Shown: positions 1-8,689 of the stretch, piece by piece | Numbering within the stretch: position 1 is the first letter of the stretch | Layout: the number at the start of each line of letters is the position of its first letter | NCBI GenBank assembly: GCA_013423325.1 | Contig: BLJB01000451.1 | Span: 1-13,579 of the forward strand | Origin: Usnea hakonensis | Taxonomy: Eukaryota; Ascomycota; Lecanoromycetes; Lecanorales; Parmeliaceae | Direction: 5' to 3' | DNA length: 13,579 bases | Translations under genes and position numbers: made by a program | The notes under the pieces: generated by a model | What the model saw: only the letters and a program-made list of their open reading frames with translations | Database searches by the model: none | Told to the model about the DNA's origin: nothing

Positions 1-115
1 TAGTAGTGATACTATAAAGGTTTCCCTTATATCATTGCTATAGAGCTTCCCGTAATTATCTTTCATATAGTTAGATAGACACGAGTATGAATTCCAATCC
101 AATCCAATCCAAGGA
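1..115. other. less-mutated left-edge segment, possibly the end of the D element LTR
   Basis: This stretch still contains several CA and TG dinucleotides, unlike the roughly 1 kb that follows. It carries no open frame that I recognise. In this window similar unmutated islands sit at element termini, and a Gypsy-type gag follows on the + strand. It could therefore be the end of element D's 5' LTR. That is inference only, because no second LTR copy is present for comparison. Confidence 0.3.
92..112. repeat. short AATCC tandem repeat
   Basis: Three perfect AATCC units lie at 96-110, preceded by TTCC and followed by AAGG. It is a simple microsatellite-like tract. It is too short and has the wrong unit to be a telomere repeat. 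Confidence 0.7.
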
Positions 116-550
116 TAATAACTATAATTAATATTATTTATATATTACTAATTATAAATTTAGGCTATTAATAAGATAATCTTTAAATAAGATCTTATTA
201 ACTTTAAATTTAATATCCTCTATATTCTATATTATCTATAATCTATATTAACACTATTAGATCTTAATAACTAGATTAAAAATATACCCCGAGGGTAGTT
301 ATTATTATTTTTATTTTAAAATCTAGGAAAGGTACTAGAATACCGTAATTTAATAGCTAGTAGTAATATCAGGGAAGGCTCTAATAGGTAGTTATAGATA
401 GCTCTAGTCGCTAGCTTTATTTCTAAATAATAAAATATTATTATTATCTTAATTAAATTAACTCCTATTACTACTACTATAATAGGGTCTACTATTATAT
501 TATTATCTACTTCTACTACTATAGTAGTTAATTTTAATTAGTAAGACTAG
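116..550. other. AT-rich stretch without a recognisable gene (leader and N-terminal gag of element D)
   Basis: Almost pure A/T with abundant TA steps and only one CA (about 370). From about 440 to 530 the frame used by the downstream gag reads as a run rich in Pro, Thr, Ser and Ile. This would suit the low-complexity N-terminal part of a fungal Gypsy gag whose Pro and Ala codons have been mutated. No start codon can be assigned, and nothing else is recognisable. Confidence 0.4.
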
Positions 551-1119
551 AAAGCCGAAGAAGTAAGATTCTTTAATAATAGTCTTAAGAATCTAGATAA
601 TATTCCTATTATTATAGTTAGCCGTTACTTATTTTATCGAGATATATATATATTTATTAATAGATTAAAAGACTTTATAAAGTTACGGCCTTTTAAGAAA
701 TTATATACTATATTTTCTAAATATTTCTAAAAAGAGCTATAAAGCTAATATTCTATTAAACTAAATAATACTAAAAAGGATTTATTATAAATAGTATTAT
801 TAGAGAGCTAGTATAACTAGCTTATTAAGCGATTTAAGACTCGAACTTTTAAAATCTAAAAATTATTTTAGAAGAAGAAGTATACTCTTAGTAATATTAA
901 AAATTATATATACTTTTATAGCTTTATTTAGAATATCCTTCGATATACTAAAGCTATCTAAATACTTATAGTCTAGAAATAGTTAATAATAATCTAAAAT
1001 AATCTAGTAATTAAATTTAGGATCTATATATTAGAACCCTCTAATACTACTATTATAAAAGGGTTTATAGAATAGCTAGATATCTAGATAAATATATAGA
1101 TAGAGTTTACTAGATATTC
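551..1119 (+). pseudogene. gag: Ty3/Gypsy-type gag remnant (element D), cut by element B
   Basis: Retrotransposon capsid protein remnant. Read from 551 in one frame, the sequence gives a recognisable succession: a Phe-Asn-Asn-rich start, a YRDIYIF-INRLKDF block (about 635-675), a YN-LIKRFKTRTF block (about 810-855), a KKKYTLSNIKNY block (about 880-910) and an EPSNTTIIKGFIE-LDI block (about 1038-1090). This order matches the capsid domain of fungal Gypsy gag proteins as I know them. Many TAA/TAG stops fall where Trp or Gln codons are expected, and the frame shows no indel. The homology ends exactly where element B's LTR starts (TGTTGAAAG at 1120). The rest of D should lie beyond the right edge. 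The family call is from memory of the domain pattern; the identity of the specific element is unknown. Confidence 0.6.
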
Positions 1120-1245
1120 TGTTGAAAGTAGGTATATGGAACACTTGTTTCTTAGTTAATTAATTATAGAAGGACAAGAAATATGTAAGACTATTTATAA
1201 AATACTAAGGCGCCAAAGTTATATAACGAAGTTATATAACTTAAT

Positions 1246-1258
1246 AAATCTTTCTATT
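1246..1258. repeat. 13-bp target-site duplication, left copy (SINE-like insert)
   Basis: AAATCTTTCTATT, repeated exactly at 1518-1530. In A's LTR the same site exists once (complement of 9947-9959), so the second copy was made by the insertion. Confidence 0.85.
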
Positions 1259-1517
1259 AGGGGCCGAGGCGGTCAAGGGAAACAAATGTAAGGACTAGAA
1301 GAGTCGAGGCATGGAAGAAGAAAGATACGCGGTGGTATACTAGGACTCCTCGAGAGCATAGTAGAGGGAAAACGTATTATTTAGTTAGAGTTTTTATCTA
1401 GGGGTTCGCCCTTAAGTTTCTTCGACGCCTAGCTCTACTGGCTTAGCGATAATAGTACCCTTATTAGCTCATATTAAGTAGCTAGTATAGGCGTATAATA
1501 TAATCAATTAATCAATC
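1259..1517 (+). mobile_element. SINE-like non-autonomous retroelement, 259 bp, tRNA-derived head
   Basis: The insert splits B's LTR between two identical 13-bp direct repeats. The length of this duplication fits target-primed insertion by a LINE-type machinery rather than an LTR integrase. The 5' end (about 1260-1279) reads GGGCCGAGGCGGTCAAGG, which resembles the A-box and D-arm of eukaryotic tRNA-Leu/Ser genes (GGCCGAG-GGT-AAGG). About 30 bp later GAGTCGAGGC (1301-1310) is a degenerate B-box match. A second B-box-like string, GGTTCGCCC, lies at 1403-1411. The 3' end is a simple AATC/AATT tail (about 1500-1517), as in many SINEs. It encodes no protein and is clearly less mutated than its host LTR. 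The tRNA relation is by eye. Alternatives are a short unclassified insert or a LINE fragment. Confidence 0.65.
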
Positions 1518-1530
1518 AAATCTTTCTATT
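1518..1530. repeat. 13-bp target-site duplication, right copy (SINE-like insert)
   Basis: Exact repeat of 1246-1258. B's LTR sequence resumes directly after it and runs to 1536. Confidence 0.85.
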
Positions 1531-1536
1531 TAAATA

Positions 1537-2301
1537 CTTCTACTCGAGCGTATTTCTTTTTTTAAAAATTAAATTCTAACTTCTATATTAACTTTATACT
1601 ATACGATAGTAATATTAGGATAGTAGAGGTAATATAATAATATAGTAATAAGTATTAGGCTATATAATAGCTTAGTACTTAATCCTATAATAATATTACT
1701 ATATAAATTTTCTATTTTTTATAAAAATATAGTTATTTAAAAATCTTTTTTAATATCTATTAAGTATATACTAAATTTTAAGTAAAATAAGGTAGGAGGA
1801 TATATATAGAGATCTATATACTATATAAAAAATATTTCGAGTAGCTATAGTAACTATAGTAACTAAATAGTAGTTAAATAAATAGTTATAAGGCTAAAAG
1901 TAATACTTTAGAATTAAGATAGTATTATAAGTACTATAAGTACCTATATAATATAGATTAAAAGGGCCCCTATATACTAGTAGTTAGAATTAACTCTAGA
2001 GAGAAAAAGAAAAGGATTAATTAGTAGTTAATAATAAAGAGAAAAGATATAAAGGGAAAATTTATTAAATATAGACTAATTAATAAGACTAATAAATTAA
2101 ATTATCTAGACTAGTTTATAGGACTAATTTAGTATTAAGAGACCTAGATAATTTAGTATTTAAGGCGCTAAGAGGGGATAATAATAATAGTAATAATATA
2201 TCTAAAAAGGAGGTCTAGAAAGGTTAAATTATATACTAATCTTAATAGTTAAGGGTTAGAAAAGATAAATATTTTTATAAACTATTTAATTATTAATTTA
2301 G
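1537..2301 (-). other. 3' untranslated region of element B
   Basis: Reverse-complement counterpart of 9173-9938 in element A, almost the same length (765 versus 766 bp) and largely colinear. It holds no recognisable domain on either strand. Both copies keep a purine-rich run (1999-2015 here, mutated only slightly) and a short repeat around ATTTAGTATTAAGAGACCTA. The stretch separates the RNase H stop from the LTR. Confidence 0.75.
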
Positions 2302-3063
2302 TTATTTTAGACTAATAGTCTTATAAAATATTTTAAACTTATCTCTAGAAAGAGCCTTAGTTAATCTATTAGTAACTTATAAATTAGTAGGAGTATATTT
2401 AAAGACTATTAATTTATTAGCTACTTTCTCTCTATAGAAATAGTTAGTAATATTAATATATTTAATATAACTATAAGATCTAGAGTTTTTTAATAATATA
2501 ATTACCCCCTAGTTATCCCTATAGATAATAACTATTTCTAGACTATTATCGTATCTAGGATATAAAGATATTAATAGACTTTATAACTAAATCGCCTTTT
2601 TAATAATTTATATTTAGCTAATATATTTAGCCTTATATATAGAGAGGGTAATAGTAGTTTAACGCTTAAAGAACTAGCTAATTATTATACTTTCTATATT
2701 AAAAATATAGCTAGAAGTAGAGTAATAGATAGCTATATTATCTATCTAGTTAAAGTCTATATAATTAATTAAGTTTAAAAAAGTACTTTAAAAGACTAGT
2801 TCTATATTAATAGTTTCTTTAAAATATGTAAAGATTCTTTTCATTACTCCCTAATATTTCTTAATTAAGTTATATATATAGTAATTAATTATTAAGATAG
2901 CGAAGGCTAGATCTAGTTAAGTTCTAAATATTATATATATAAGAGATTTTATAGCTAATTAGTAGTAAATCTTATCTTTCTAAATAATTTAATAACTATC
3001 CTCTATTAATTTATATTTAGCTAAAGTCTCTATAGAAGTAAAGACTAGTTTAGCCTTCTATAT
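2302..3063 (-). pseudogene. pol: Copia pol remnant of element B: end of RT and RNase H
   Basis: Minus-strand remnant of the C-terminal part of a Ty1/Copia polyprotein, aligned without net length change to A positions 8411-9172. Visible blocks in the minus-strand frame include the GVMKRIFTYF segment (about 2823-2852), the RNase H block containing DN-GVIILL (about 2495-2525), the YFYREKVANKL block (about 2415-2445) and the terminal LTKALSRDKFK block (about 2325-2360). Stops replace Trp and Gln codons. The frame ends at TAA (2302-2304). It is continued by 10084-12499 once element A is removed. Confidence 0.88.
3059..3063. repeat. TATAT target-site duplication, left copy (element A)
   Basis: TATAT directly precedes A's LTR start (TGTCAAAATAGG) and is repeated directly after A's LTR end at 10084-10088. 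Five base pairs is the usual duplication length for Ty1/Copia integrases. In the undisrupted frame of A (8411-8415, complement) the site occurs once. Confidence 0.88.
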
Positions 3064-3087
3064 TGTCAAAATAGGAAGGTTTGCCGA

Positions 3088-3110
3088 GTCACGTGACTTC
3101 GTCACGTGAC
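3088..3110 (+). promoter_or_regulatory. twin CACGTG palindromes in the LTR promoter region
   Basis: GTCACGTGAC at 3088-3097 and again at 3101-3110, separated by TTC. Each is a perfect 10-bp palindrome with the CACGTG core bound by bHLH-type regulators in fungi. They lie 19-41 bp upstream of a TATA-like box. The copies in the other two LTRs are mutated (1218-1240 and about 9963-9985). A regulatory role is inferred from position and symmetry. Confidence 0.5.
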
Positions 3111-3128
3111 CTTGGCGCCTTGGCATTT

Positions 3129-3137
3129 TATAAATAG
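3129..3137 (+). promoter_or_regulatory. TATA-like box of the 5' LTR
   Basis: TATAAATAG lies just downstream of the paired palindromes and the GCGCCTTGG motif (3115-3123). It is conserved in the 3' LTR (10004-10012) and present as its complement in B's LTR. This is the likely U3 core promoter; no transcription start can be proved from sequence. Confidence 0.5.
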
Positions 3138-3205
3138 TCTTGTATATTTCTTATACTTCCATAATTAATTAACTAAGAAACAAGTATTCTATATACTATA
3201 TTATA

Positions 3206-4627
3206 TCTACTAGCTTATAATAAGAGTTCTAGAAAGGGCTAAATAAATTACTAGCTATACTATTTATTAGTCGGGATATACCCGAATATAAAAATTAATA
3301 CTATATTAGGAATAGCCTACTAGACTATAGAAAGGATATAGGGATCGGTTTAACCCTAAAAATATATAAATTGCGCTATAACCTTTAGCTTAGCCGTAAT
3401 CGGGTCGCGCGCTAGTATTAGTTAATAATTATCTACTAAAAGATACTATTCCGCCTATAGATTACGCTAATTAGATATTACTATAACTCTATAGAGTTTT
3501 CTTAGACTATCTAAACTATATAGACTATACTCGCCTATTCTATACTACTATTATAAGGCTCGAGAATATCTAAAATTATATCTACTCTATCTATTTTCGG
3601 TACTATTAAGTTACTAAGCGGTCTAATTAAACTAAATAGCTATTACGTACCCCTAAGACTCTAGATAATCGATTATAAGAGTAAGAAGTTAATTTTATTT
3701 TACTAGTTATTCTATATAATCTCTTATAACTACCTATTCTAATATTTTAAGATAAATCGAAAGATATTACTATTATTAAACTACTATCTAAAAGCCGCTT
3801 AAACTATTACTATATTTAAAAGGATACTAGGTAGCTAATTACGAGTTATTTTTATATTACTAGTCCCTTCTTATAATCTCTTTCTAACGTTTTTAGATAG
3901 TTAAAGGGCGCTATTTAGCTACTAATACTATACTATTAATTCTATTATTAATTTATAAGTAAGGTATAAGATATTTTATAATTATAGCTCTTAGTCTAAC
4001 TATTTATTATACTAAATTAAATATTAGTAAATCTCTAGCTACTATACTATAATTATCGAGCCGTTATTATAATTATCGATTATTAATAGCGAGCGAACTA
4101 TCAACTATATAATTTTAGTAGGCCTCGCCCTTACTTAAATTCCTACTAACTTCTAAATAGAAAGTTTAAATTATTATTAATTATAAAGAAGTAGATAGAG
4201 TCTATTATATTTCTAAATAGAATTAGCTATATAAATATAAATAGTATTAAATCTTTATATAAGACTTCCTTTATTACTACTATAACCTTAATATATACGG
4301 TACCGTTAGAAAGGGTAAATCTCGTAGACGCGCTATTATCTAACTTCTAAATTAGCTTAGTAAACCTATCTAGAAGGTCTTAGAATATAAGTAAGATATA
4401 TATTATTTACCTAAATCTAAAGAGTCTACTCTAACTACTTCTAGATTCTCTATTAAGGAATTAATACCTTCCGTATATAATAATATTAATTTATTTAGGT
4501 ATAAAGTTAAATTACCCTTATATACCTTATTATTATTATATTATAAAGATATACTATTATATCTTAATTAACCTTTCTAGTAAAAATTATCTAAGCTAAT
4601 ATTTATTAAATTAAGAATATTAATATT
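3206..4627 (+). other. unexplained 1.4-kb leader of element A
   Basis: This lies between the 5' LTR and the first recognisable gag residues. It is unusually long for a Copia leader. The gag-pol frame is densely stopped here. Another frame (codons at positions 1 mod 3) reads more openly over roughly 3541-3890 and 4200-4400, but I recognise no domain in it. CpG-containing patches (about 3400-3420 and 4060-4095) survive. It may be an untranslated leader, a lost extra ORF or another decayed insertion. B offers no comparison, because its 5' part is not in the window. Confidence 0.45.
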
Positions 4628-4729
4628 ATAAAAAGGAATACTATTCTAGAAGATATTACGCCTAAATTACTTTAGTTAACTTCTATCTCTAAGCTTAGTA
4701 ATAGTACCTATAATAACCGCTTTAAAAAA

Positions 4730-5170
4730 TAGGAGAGTAAATACTTTTTAGTCTATAATACTATATTTAATTACTTAGATATTAATTACTATAATAATTA
4801 TAAGGGCTATATTACTAATATATATCTCCTCTAAAAAGCTATTAAAATTAATTATAAGCCTAAAGGTTCTAATATCTTTAATAATCTCTATTATTAGCTA
4901 TTTACTCTTAAGCTCTAGGACTACGCGAATATTACTAAATATACTAGGAAGTTTAAGGAACTCTATAATAATATTATTAATATATATAAGAGGGTAGGCT
5001 TTAATAATAATATCTTTATCTTTCTCTTCTATATAAGTCTTAGAAAATAATATAAGAATTATTTTTTAATCTATATCTAAAACTATAAATCTATAGATAC
5101 TAATAGAGATATAGCCTATAGTCTCGAGTATATAACGTAGTAATTTATTTAAAGTATAACTAATCTTTTA
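4730..5170 (+). other. Copia gag (UBN2-like) domain remnant
   Basis: The translation contains NYKGYITNIYLL, YKPKGSNIFNNLYY, LFTLKL-DYANITKYTRKF, RVGFNNNIFIFLFYISL and SLEYIT blocks. This is the arrangement of the capsid-like gag domain in fungal Copia elements (a KGS-I-N-LY block, then an Y-ANI--Y--KF block, then a closing FLF-GL-like block). It would form the virus-like particle shell. Stops occur within several of these blocks. Confidence 0.8.
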
Positions 5171-5311
5171 ACTAGTCATACCGAATCTACTCTAAGAATA
5201 GTAGTAATATAATTAGAGGCGTATATCATAATTACTTTTAGAATCGAGAAGCCCTAGGATAATATAGTTAAAGAACTAGATACTATCTATATCTAACGCT
5301 TAATTAAGTTC

Positions 5312-5353
5312 TATTAGAATTATAAAAAGAACTATTATACCCGTAATAAATAT
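5312..5353 (+). other. gag CCHC zinc knuckle with all four ligands replaced by Tyr
   Basis: The spacing C-x2-C-x4-H-x4-C is exact at codons 5312, 5321, 5336 and 5351, but all four codons are TAT. TGT to TAT and CAT to TAT are single G-to-A and C-to-T changes at TpG and CpA. The surrounding residues (Lys-Lys before the His position, Thr-Arg after it) also fit a retroelement knuckle. The site would normally bind template RNA. Confidence 0.75.
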
Positions 5354-5713
5354 AAGGGTAGGACGAACTAATATAAATAGATATCAAGCTATAGCCGGAA
5401 TAATAATAATAAGCGATAATATAATAATAGAGATTATAGATATTATAATAGTTATAATTAAAAGAGTAATTATTATAATTACTATAATTATTATAAGAAG
5501 TCTTATAAGCTTTATCAGAATATTAATCCTACTTACTATAATATTAGTAGTAAAGATAATTTAGCTTCTAACTCTAGTACTAATTAGGACTATAGTAGAT
5601 ATAACTACTATATAATACTCTCTAAAATAGTACTCTCTAAAGATAAGAAGCTAGAATTCTATATTATAGAGGCTATTACTATATCTATAGAACCCGCTAA
5701 ACTCCTAATATAA

Positions 5714-5755
5714 TAGGGTTTAGACTTGTACTATTTAGTCTATATAACGCCTAAC
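5714..5755 (+). other. aspartic protease active-site region remnant
   Basis: The frame reads stop-GLD at 5714-5725, then LYYLVYITPN. The Trp position is TAG and the catalytic Asp (GAC, 5723-5725) survives. The spacing to the Tyr (mutated His) and Thr-Pro-Asn fits the Copia protease W--D-----H-T-N motif. The following residues of the active-site triad are altered. It would cleave the polyprotein. Confidence 0.6.
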
Positions 5756-6289
5756 TATTTAGTTTTTAAGATATATTCCCTTATAACTAGCGATAACTAC
5801 CGGCTAATTAAAGGGATTAGGGGATCCTTTAAGCTAGTTAGTAAAGGTAAAATTAAGATTAAATTTAATATTAGTAACTAATATTATTTCTTAATTTTTA
5901 ATAATATTCTTTATATCTCTAGTCTATCTATAAACCTAATTTTTTAAGATAAACTAATATAATTAGGCTACCTAATAAAAATCGTTTCTAGGGGAATTAA
6001 AATTAGAATAAGAGGAATTACTATTTAGCTTATTAATAATAATATCTATCGGTTTAATATATAGGAAGATAAGCCTAAGCTAGAACTTATTATATTAGTC
6101 CTAGTATTAAAGTAAGCCTCTAAATCTTATTTATTCTTAATATATAAATCCCGCTCGGCTATAGTAGTTACTAACCTAATTAGAGGTCCTATTATCTCCT
6201 TTATATTTATTAGAAAGCGTCCCTATAGCTCTCGCTATAATTTCGACTCTAATATTAGCTCTATATCTAGTTATAATAGCTTAGATTTA

Positions 6290-6348
6290 GAGTTAACTTT
6301 AAATTCGGCTTTAGATTTAATTTTAGATTTAGATTTAGATTTAAATTC
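6290..6348 (+). repeat. TTAGAT hexanucleotide tract coding a Leu-Asp repeat
   Basis: Three perfect TTAGAT units at 6323-6340, with degenerate flanking units on both sides, encode a Leu-Asp-rich linker between the pre-integrase region and the integrase zinc finger. The corresponding stretch in B (about 12150-12195, minus strand) is shorter. This accounts for most of the roughly 30-bp length difference between the two copies. Confidence 0.65.
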
Positions 6349-6429
6349 TAACTTTATAATTTCTAATTATAAGGATAGACTACGGAAAAGATAAAAGTAT
6401 AAGTTTAATTCTAAAATTATAGCTTACTA

Positions 6430-7100
6430 CTATTACTATCTAGAGTACTCGGGGGATATATAATAACTTAAATAGTATAGTATTAACCTATCTAAAGAAG
6501 TTATAGATAAGGTACCTTATATATCTTACGCTATTAAGAAGATATAGTAAGTTAGATATACTTTTTATATTTACTCTAATAGATAAGATTTAGATCTTAT
6601 CTATAGCGATCTTAGCGTAATAGAAGAAATTAAGCTTAATTTTAAATACTTTATTACTTTTCTTAATAACTATATAAAAGTCTTTAAAATAGAAATCCTC
6701 TATTCTAAAGGTAAGGTATTTACTATATTTTATTATTACCTTATATATAATAAAAGAGGAGATTTCTAATATAATAGACTATAAATAGACTAGGGCGATA
6801 AGTACTCTAATTACGAGTTTAATTAGTTTCGTAGTAATAGTAATATCGTATAGGAGCCTATTATCCTAAATAATCTTAAATAGAATAGTTCTTCTAAAAG
6901 ACTTAACTAGGACCTAAAGGGATATATCTTTATTATAATTAAAGAAATAGATCTCTCTATAGAGTATTAGCCTTAACTAATAATAGTAGCTAGTTACTTA
7001 TATAATTATTATTCTATTATAAGTTATAAGCTAACCCCCTATAAAGCTAATACTAGTATATAGATAAGATTAAAGTATCTTCGTTCTATTAGCTCCTATA
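6430..7100 (+). other. Copia integrase domain remnant, catalytic Glu changed to Lys
   Basis: The block includes LSKEVIDKVPYISYAIKKI, then a C-x2-C zinc site whose Cys codons read TAT (6557 and 6566). The first catalytic Asp lies in IYSDL (GAT, 6608-6610). The second is in ID-GDKYSN (GAC, 6788-6790), matching the ---D-GGE- motif with Gly and Glu altered. The third acidic residue, expected in NG--ER, reads NSSSKR with AAA at 6896-6898 (Glu to Lys). The core kept two of three catalytic residues. Integrase preceding RT is diagnostic of Copia. Confidence 0.85.
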
Positions 7101-7690
7101 GCTAGTACCTTACTTAAAAACCTAGTACTAGCTAGAAAACTAGTTAAGATTATACTATTATTAAGAGTTCTACTAGGCTTCTAGAATATAAAGAAGATCG
7201 GATCTATTAGATATTACTAGAAAATAGAAGGACTTTTTATACCTTTTAAATAATATAGAGGAAGATTCTATCTAAATTCCTTCGCATTAAATAGCTAAAG
7301 CCTCTTCTAGTAAGGGAAATATTACTATTATTAATAATATCGACTTAGCCTAGGAAAGGCTTAATATTTATTATTATAGACCCCTAAATTATTATTATAA
7401 AAGATAAACTAGTATTTATTTCTACTCCTATCTATACTTTTATCTCTATAGTCTCTATTATACTAGTACTAACGCCTACTAGTACTCTACTAATATTAAG
7501 TACGGTAAGCTTAGAATTATCTAGATCTAGATCTCTTATAAATTATTTAAAATTATAATATTATAATCTTTTACTAGACCCCCTAGTCTTATTTATATCT
7601 ATTATTCGGGAATTCTATAAGTCTAAAAGCTATAATAAGGCTATTTTAGATAATAATCCTAATAGTAAGAACTAAAAGGCTATTATAGAA

Positions 7691-8430
7691 GATAAGATTA
7701 ATTTATTAATAAAAAATAGGATATAGGAGCTAATAGATTATCTATTAGATTATAAGCCCTTAAGAGGTAAATAGGTATTTATTCTAAAGCGAGGCCCTAA
7801 AGGAGAAGTTACTCGCTATAAGGTATACTAGATAGTACTAGAATACTCTTAATATAAAGGTTTAGATTATAATAAGACTTTTATTTTAATTATTAAGTCT
7901 ATAAACTATAAGGCCTTATTTACTCTTATAGCGACTCCAGACTATAATCTAGAGTAAATAGATATTAAAACTATCTTCTTATATAGGGTAGTTAAGAAGA
8001 TAATCTATATAATATAGTCAACTAGCTTTAAGTTAAAGTAATATCTTAATAAGGTCTATAAGCTTAATAAGGCCTTATATAATCTAAAGTAGTTCTTTTA
8101 GATATAATATAATACCTTTTTTAACTTTATAAAGGAGTAAGGACTCTACTCTATTAATACTAACTATAGTATATTTATTAATAGCTATAGAGATACTATT
8201 ATAGCTCTCTATATAGATAATATACTTATAACTAGTCCTAATTATAGAGATATCTAATATATTAAGAATACTCTTAATACTTAGTTTTAAATAACTAACT
8301 TAGGGCCTTATACTTATTATCTAGAGATAATAGTAACTCGAGATAGGGCTAAAAGAATTATCCGCCTTAGATAGGCTAGATATATTAAATATATACTCTA
8401 TAATAATAGTATATAAGAGGCTAAACTAGT
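7691..8430 (+). other. Copia reverse transcriptase domain remnant, YVDD changed to YIDN
   Basis: The blocks LLIKNRIWELIDY, GKWVFILKRGPKGEVTRYK (TAG at the first Trp), TFILIIKSINYKALFTLIAT, IDIKTIFLY and VYKLNKALYNLKQ (stop at Gln) are all in order. The polymerase active site reads TAT ATA GAT AAT at 8210-8221, so the second catalytic Asp is Asn. B has the same bases at 10278-10289. The changes alone would abolish polymerase activity. Confidence 0.9.
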
Positions 8431-8689
8431 CTCTACTTCTATAGAGACTTTAGCTAAATATAAACTAGTAGAGGATAATTATTAGACTATTTAGAAGAAT
8501 AAGACCCGCTGCTAATTAGTTATAGAATCTTTTATATACGTAATATTTAAGACTTAATCGGATCTAACCTTCGCTATCTTAATAATTAATTACTATATAT
8601 ATAACCCGACTAAGAAGTATTAGGGAGTAGTTAAAAGGATCTTTATATATCTTAAAGGGACTATTAATATAGAACTAGTCTTTTAGTGT

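Larger units (their letters stand above)
1120..1536 (-). repeat. 3' LTR of element B, interrupted by a SINE-like insert
   Basis: On the + strand it begins TGTTGAAAGTAGG, the complement of A's LTR end (CCTACTTTCAACA), and it ends at ...TTTAAATA, the mutated complement of the LTR start. The span is 417 bp; subtracting the 259-bp insert and one 13-bp duplication gives 145 bp, equal to A's 3' LTR. The paired palindromes seen intact in A's 5' LTR are here mutated to GTTATATAAC twice (1218-1227 and 1231-1240). The outer end (1120-1200) keeps several TG dinucleotides. Confidence 0.9.
1120..3063 (-). mobile_element. Ty1/Copia element B, left part (3' half, minus strand)
   Basis: This block is the reverse complement of the 3' third of element A. 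1120-1536 corresponds to A's 3' LTR (plus a SINE-like insert), 1537-2301 to its 3' untranslated region, and 2302-3063 to A positions 8411-9172 (RNase H and end of RT). The colinear length of the last part is identical (762 bp). It stops at 3063, where A's 5' LTR begins, and the same element resumes at 10084. The 5 bp before the LTR in D are TATTC; the matching duplication would lie outside the window. The element is heavily mutated and non-functional. Confidence 0.92.
3064..3205 (+). repeat. 5' LTR of element A
   Basis: It aligns without gaps to 9939-10071 over its first 133 bp. About 20 differences are transitions, nearly all at CpA/TpG, and I saw one transversion. The first 70-75 bp are the best-preserved sequence of the whole element, with intact CA and TG. 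The last 10-12 bp do not align cleanly to CCTACTTTCAACA of the 3' LTR, so the 3' border (3205 to 3208) is approximate. A primer-binding site should follow at about 3206, but I cannot match it to a tRNA. Confidence 0.88.

Noticed and set aside
92..112. Telomere-like or CRISPR-like short repeats.
   Set aside because: Only three AATCC units, with no spacer structure and the wrong unit for a telomere.
116..1119. Very high AT content suggested mitochondrial DNA or a centromere-specific satellite.
   Set aside because: The sequence is degenerate LTR-retroelement coding with CpG retained and no tandem satellite array. AT richness comes from CpA-to-TpA changes.
1403..1411. GGTTCGCCC as the genuine B-box of a tRNA gene.
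   Set aside because: No cloverleaf can be built around it and it is more than 120 bp from the A-box-like string. It is noted only as a secondary match within the SINE-like unit.
3541..3890. A separate protein gene in the leader of element A (codons at 1 mod 3).
   Set aside because: It has many stops and no recognisable motif. It is reported as an unexplained leader instead of a gene call.
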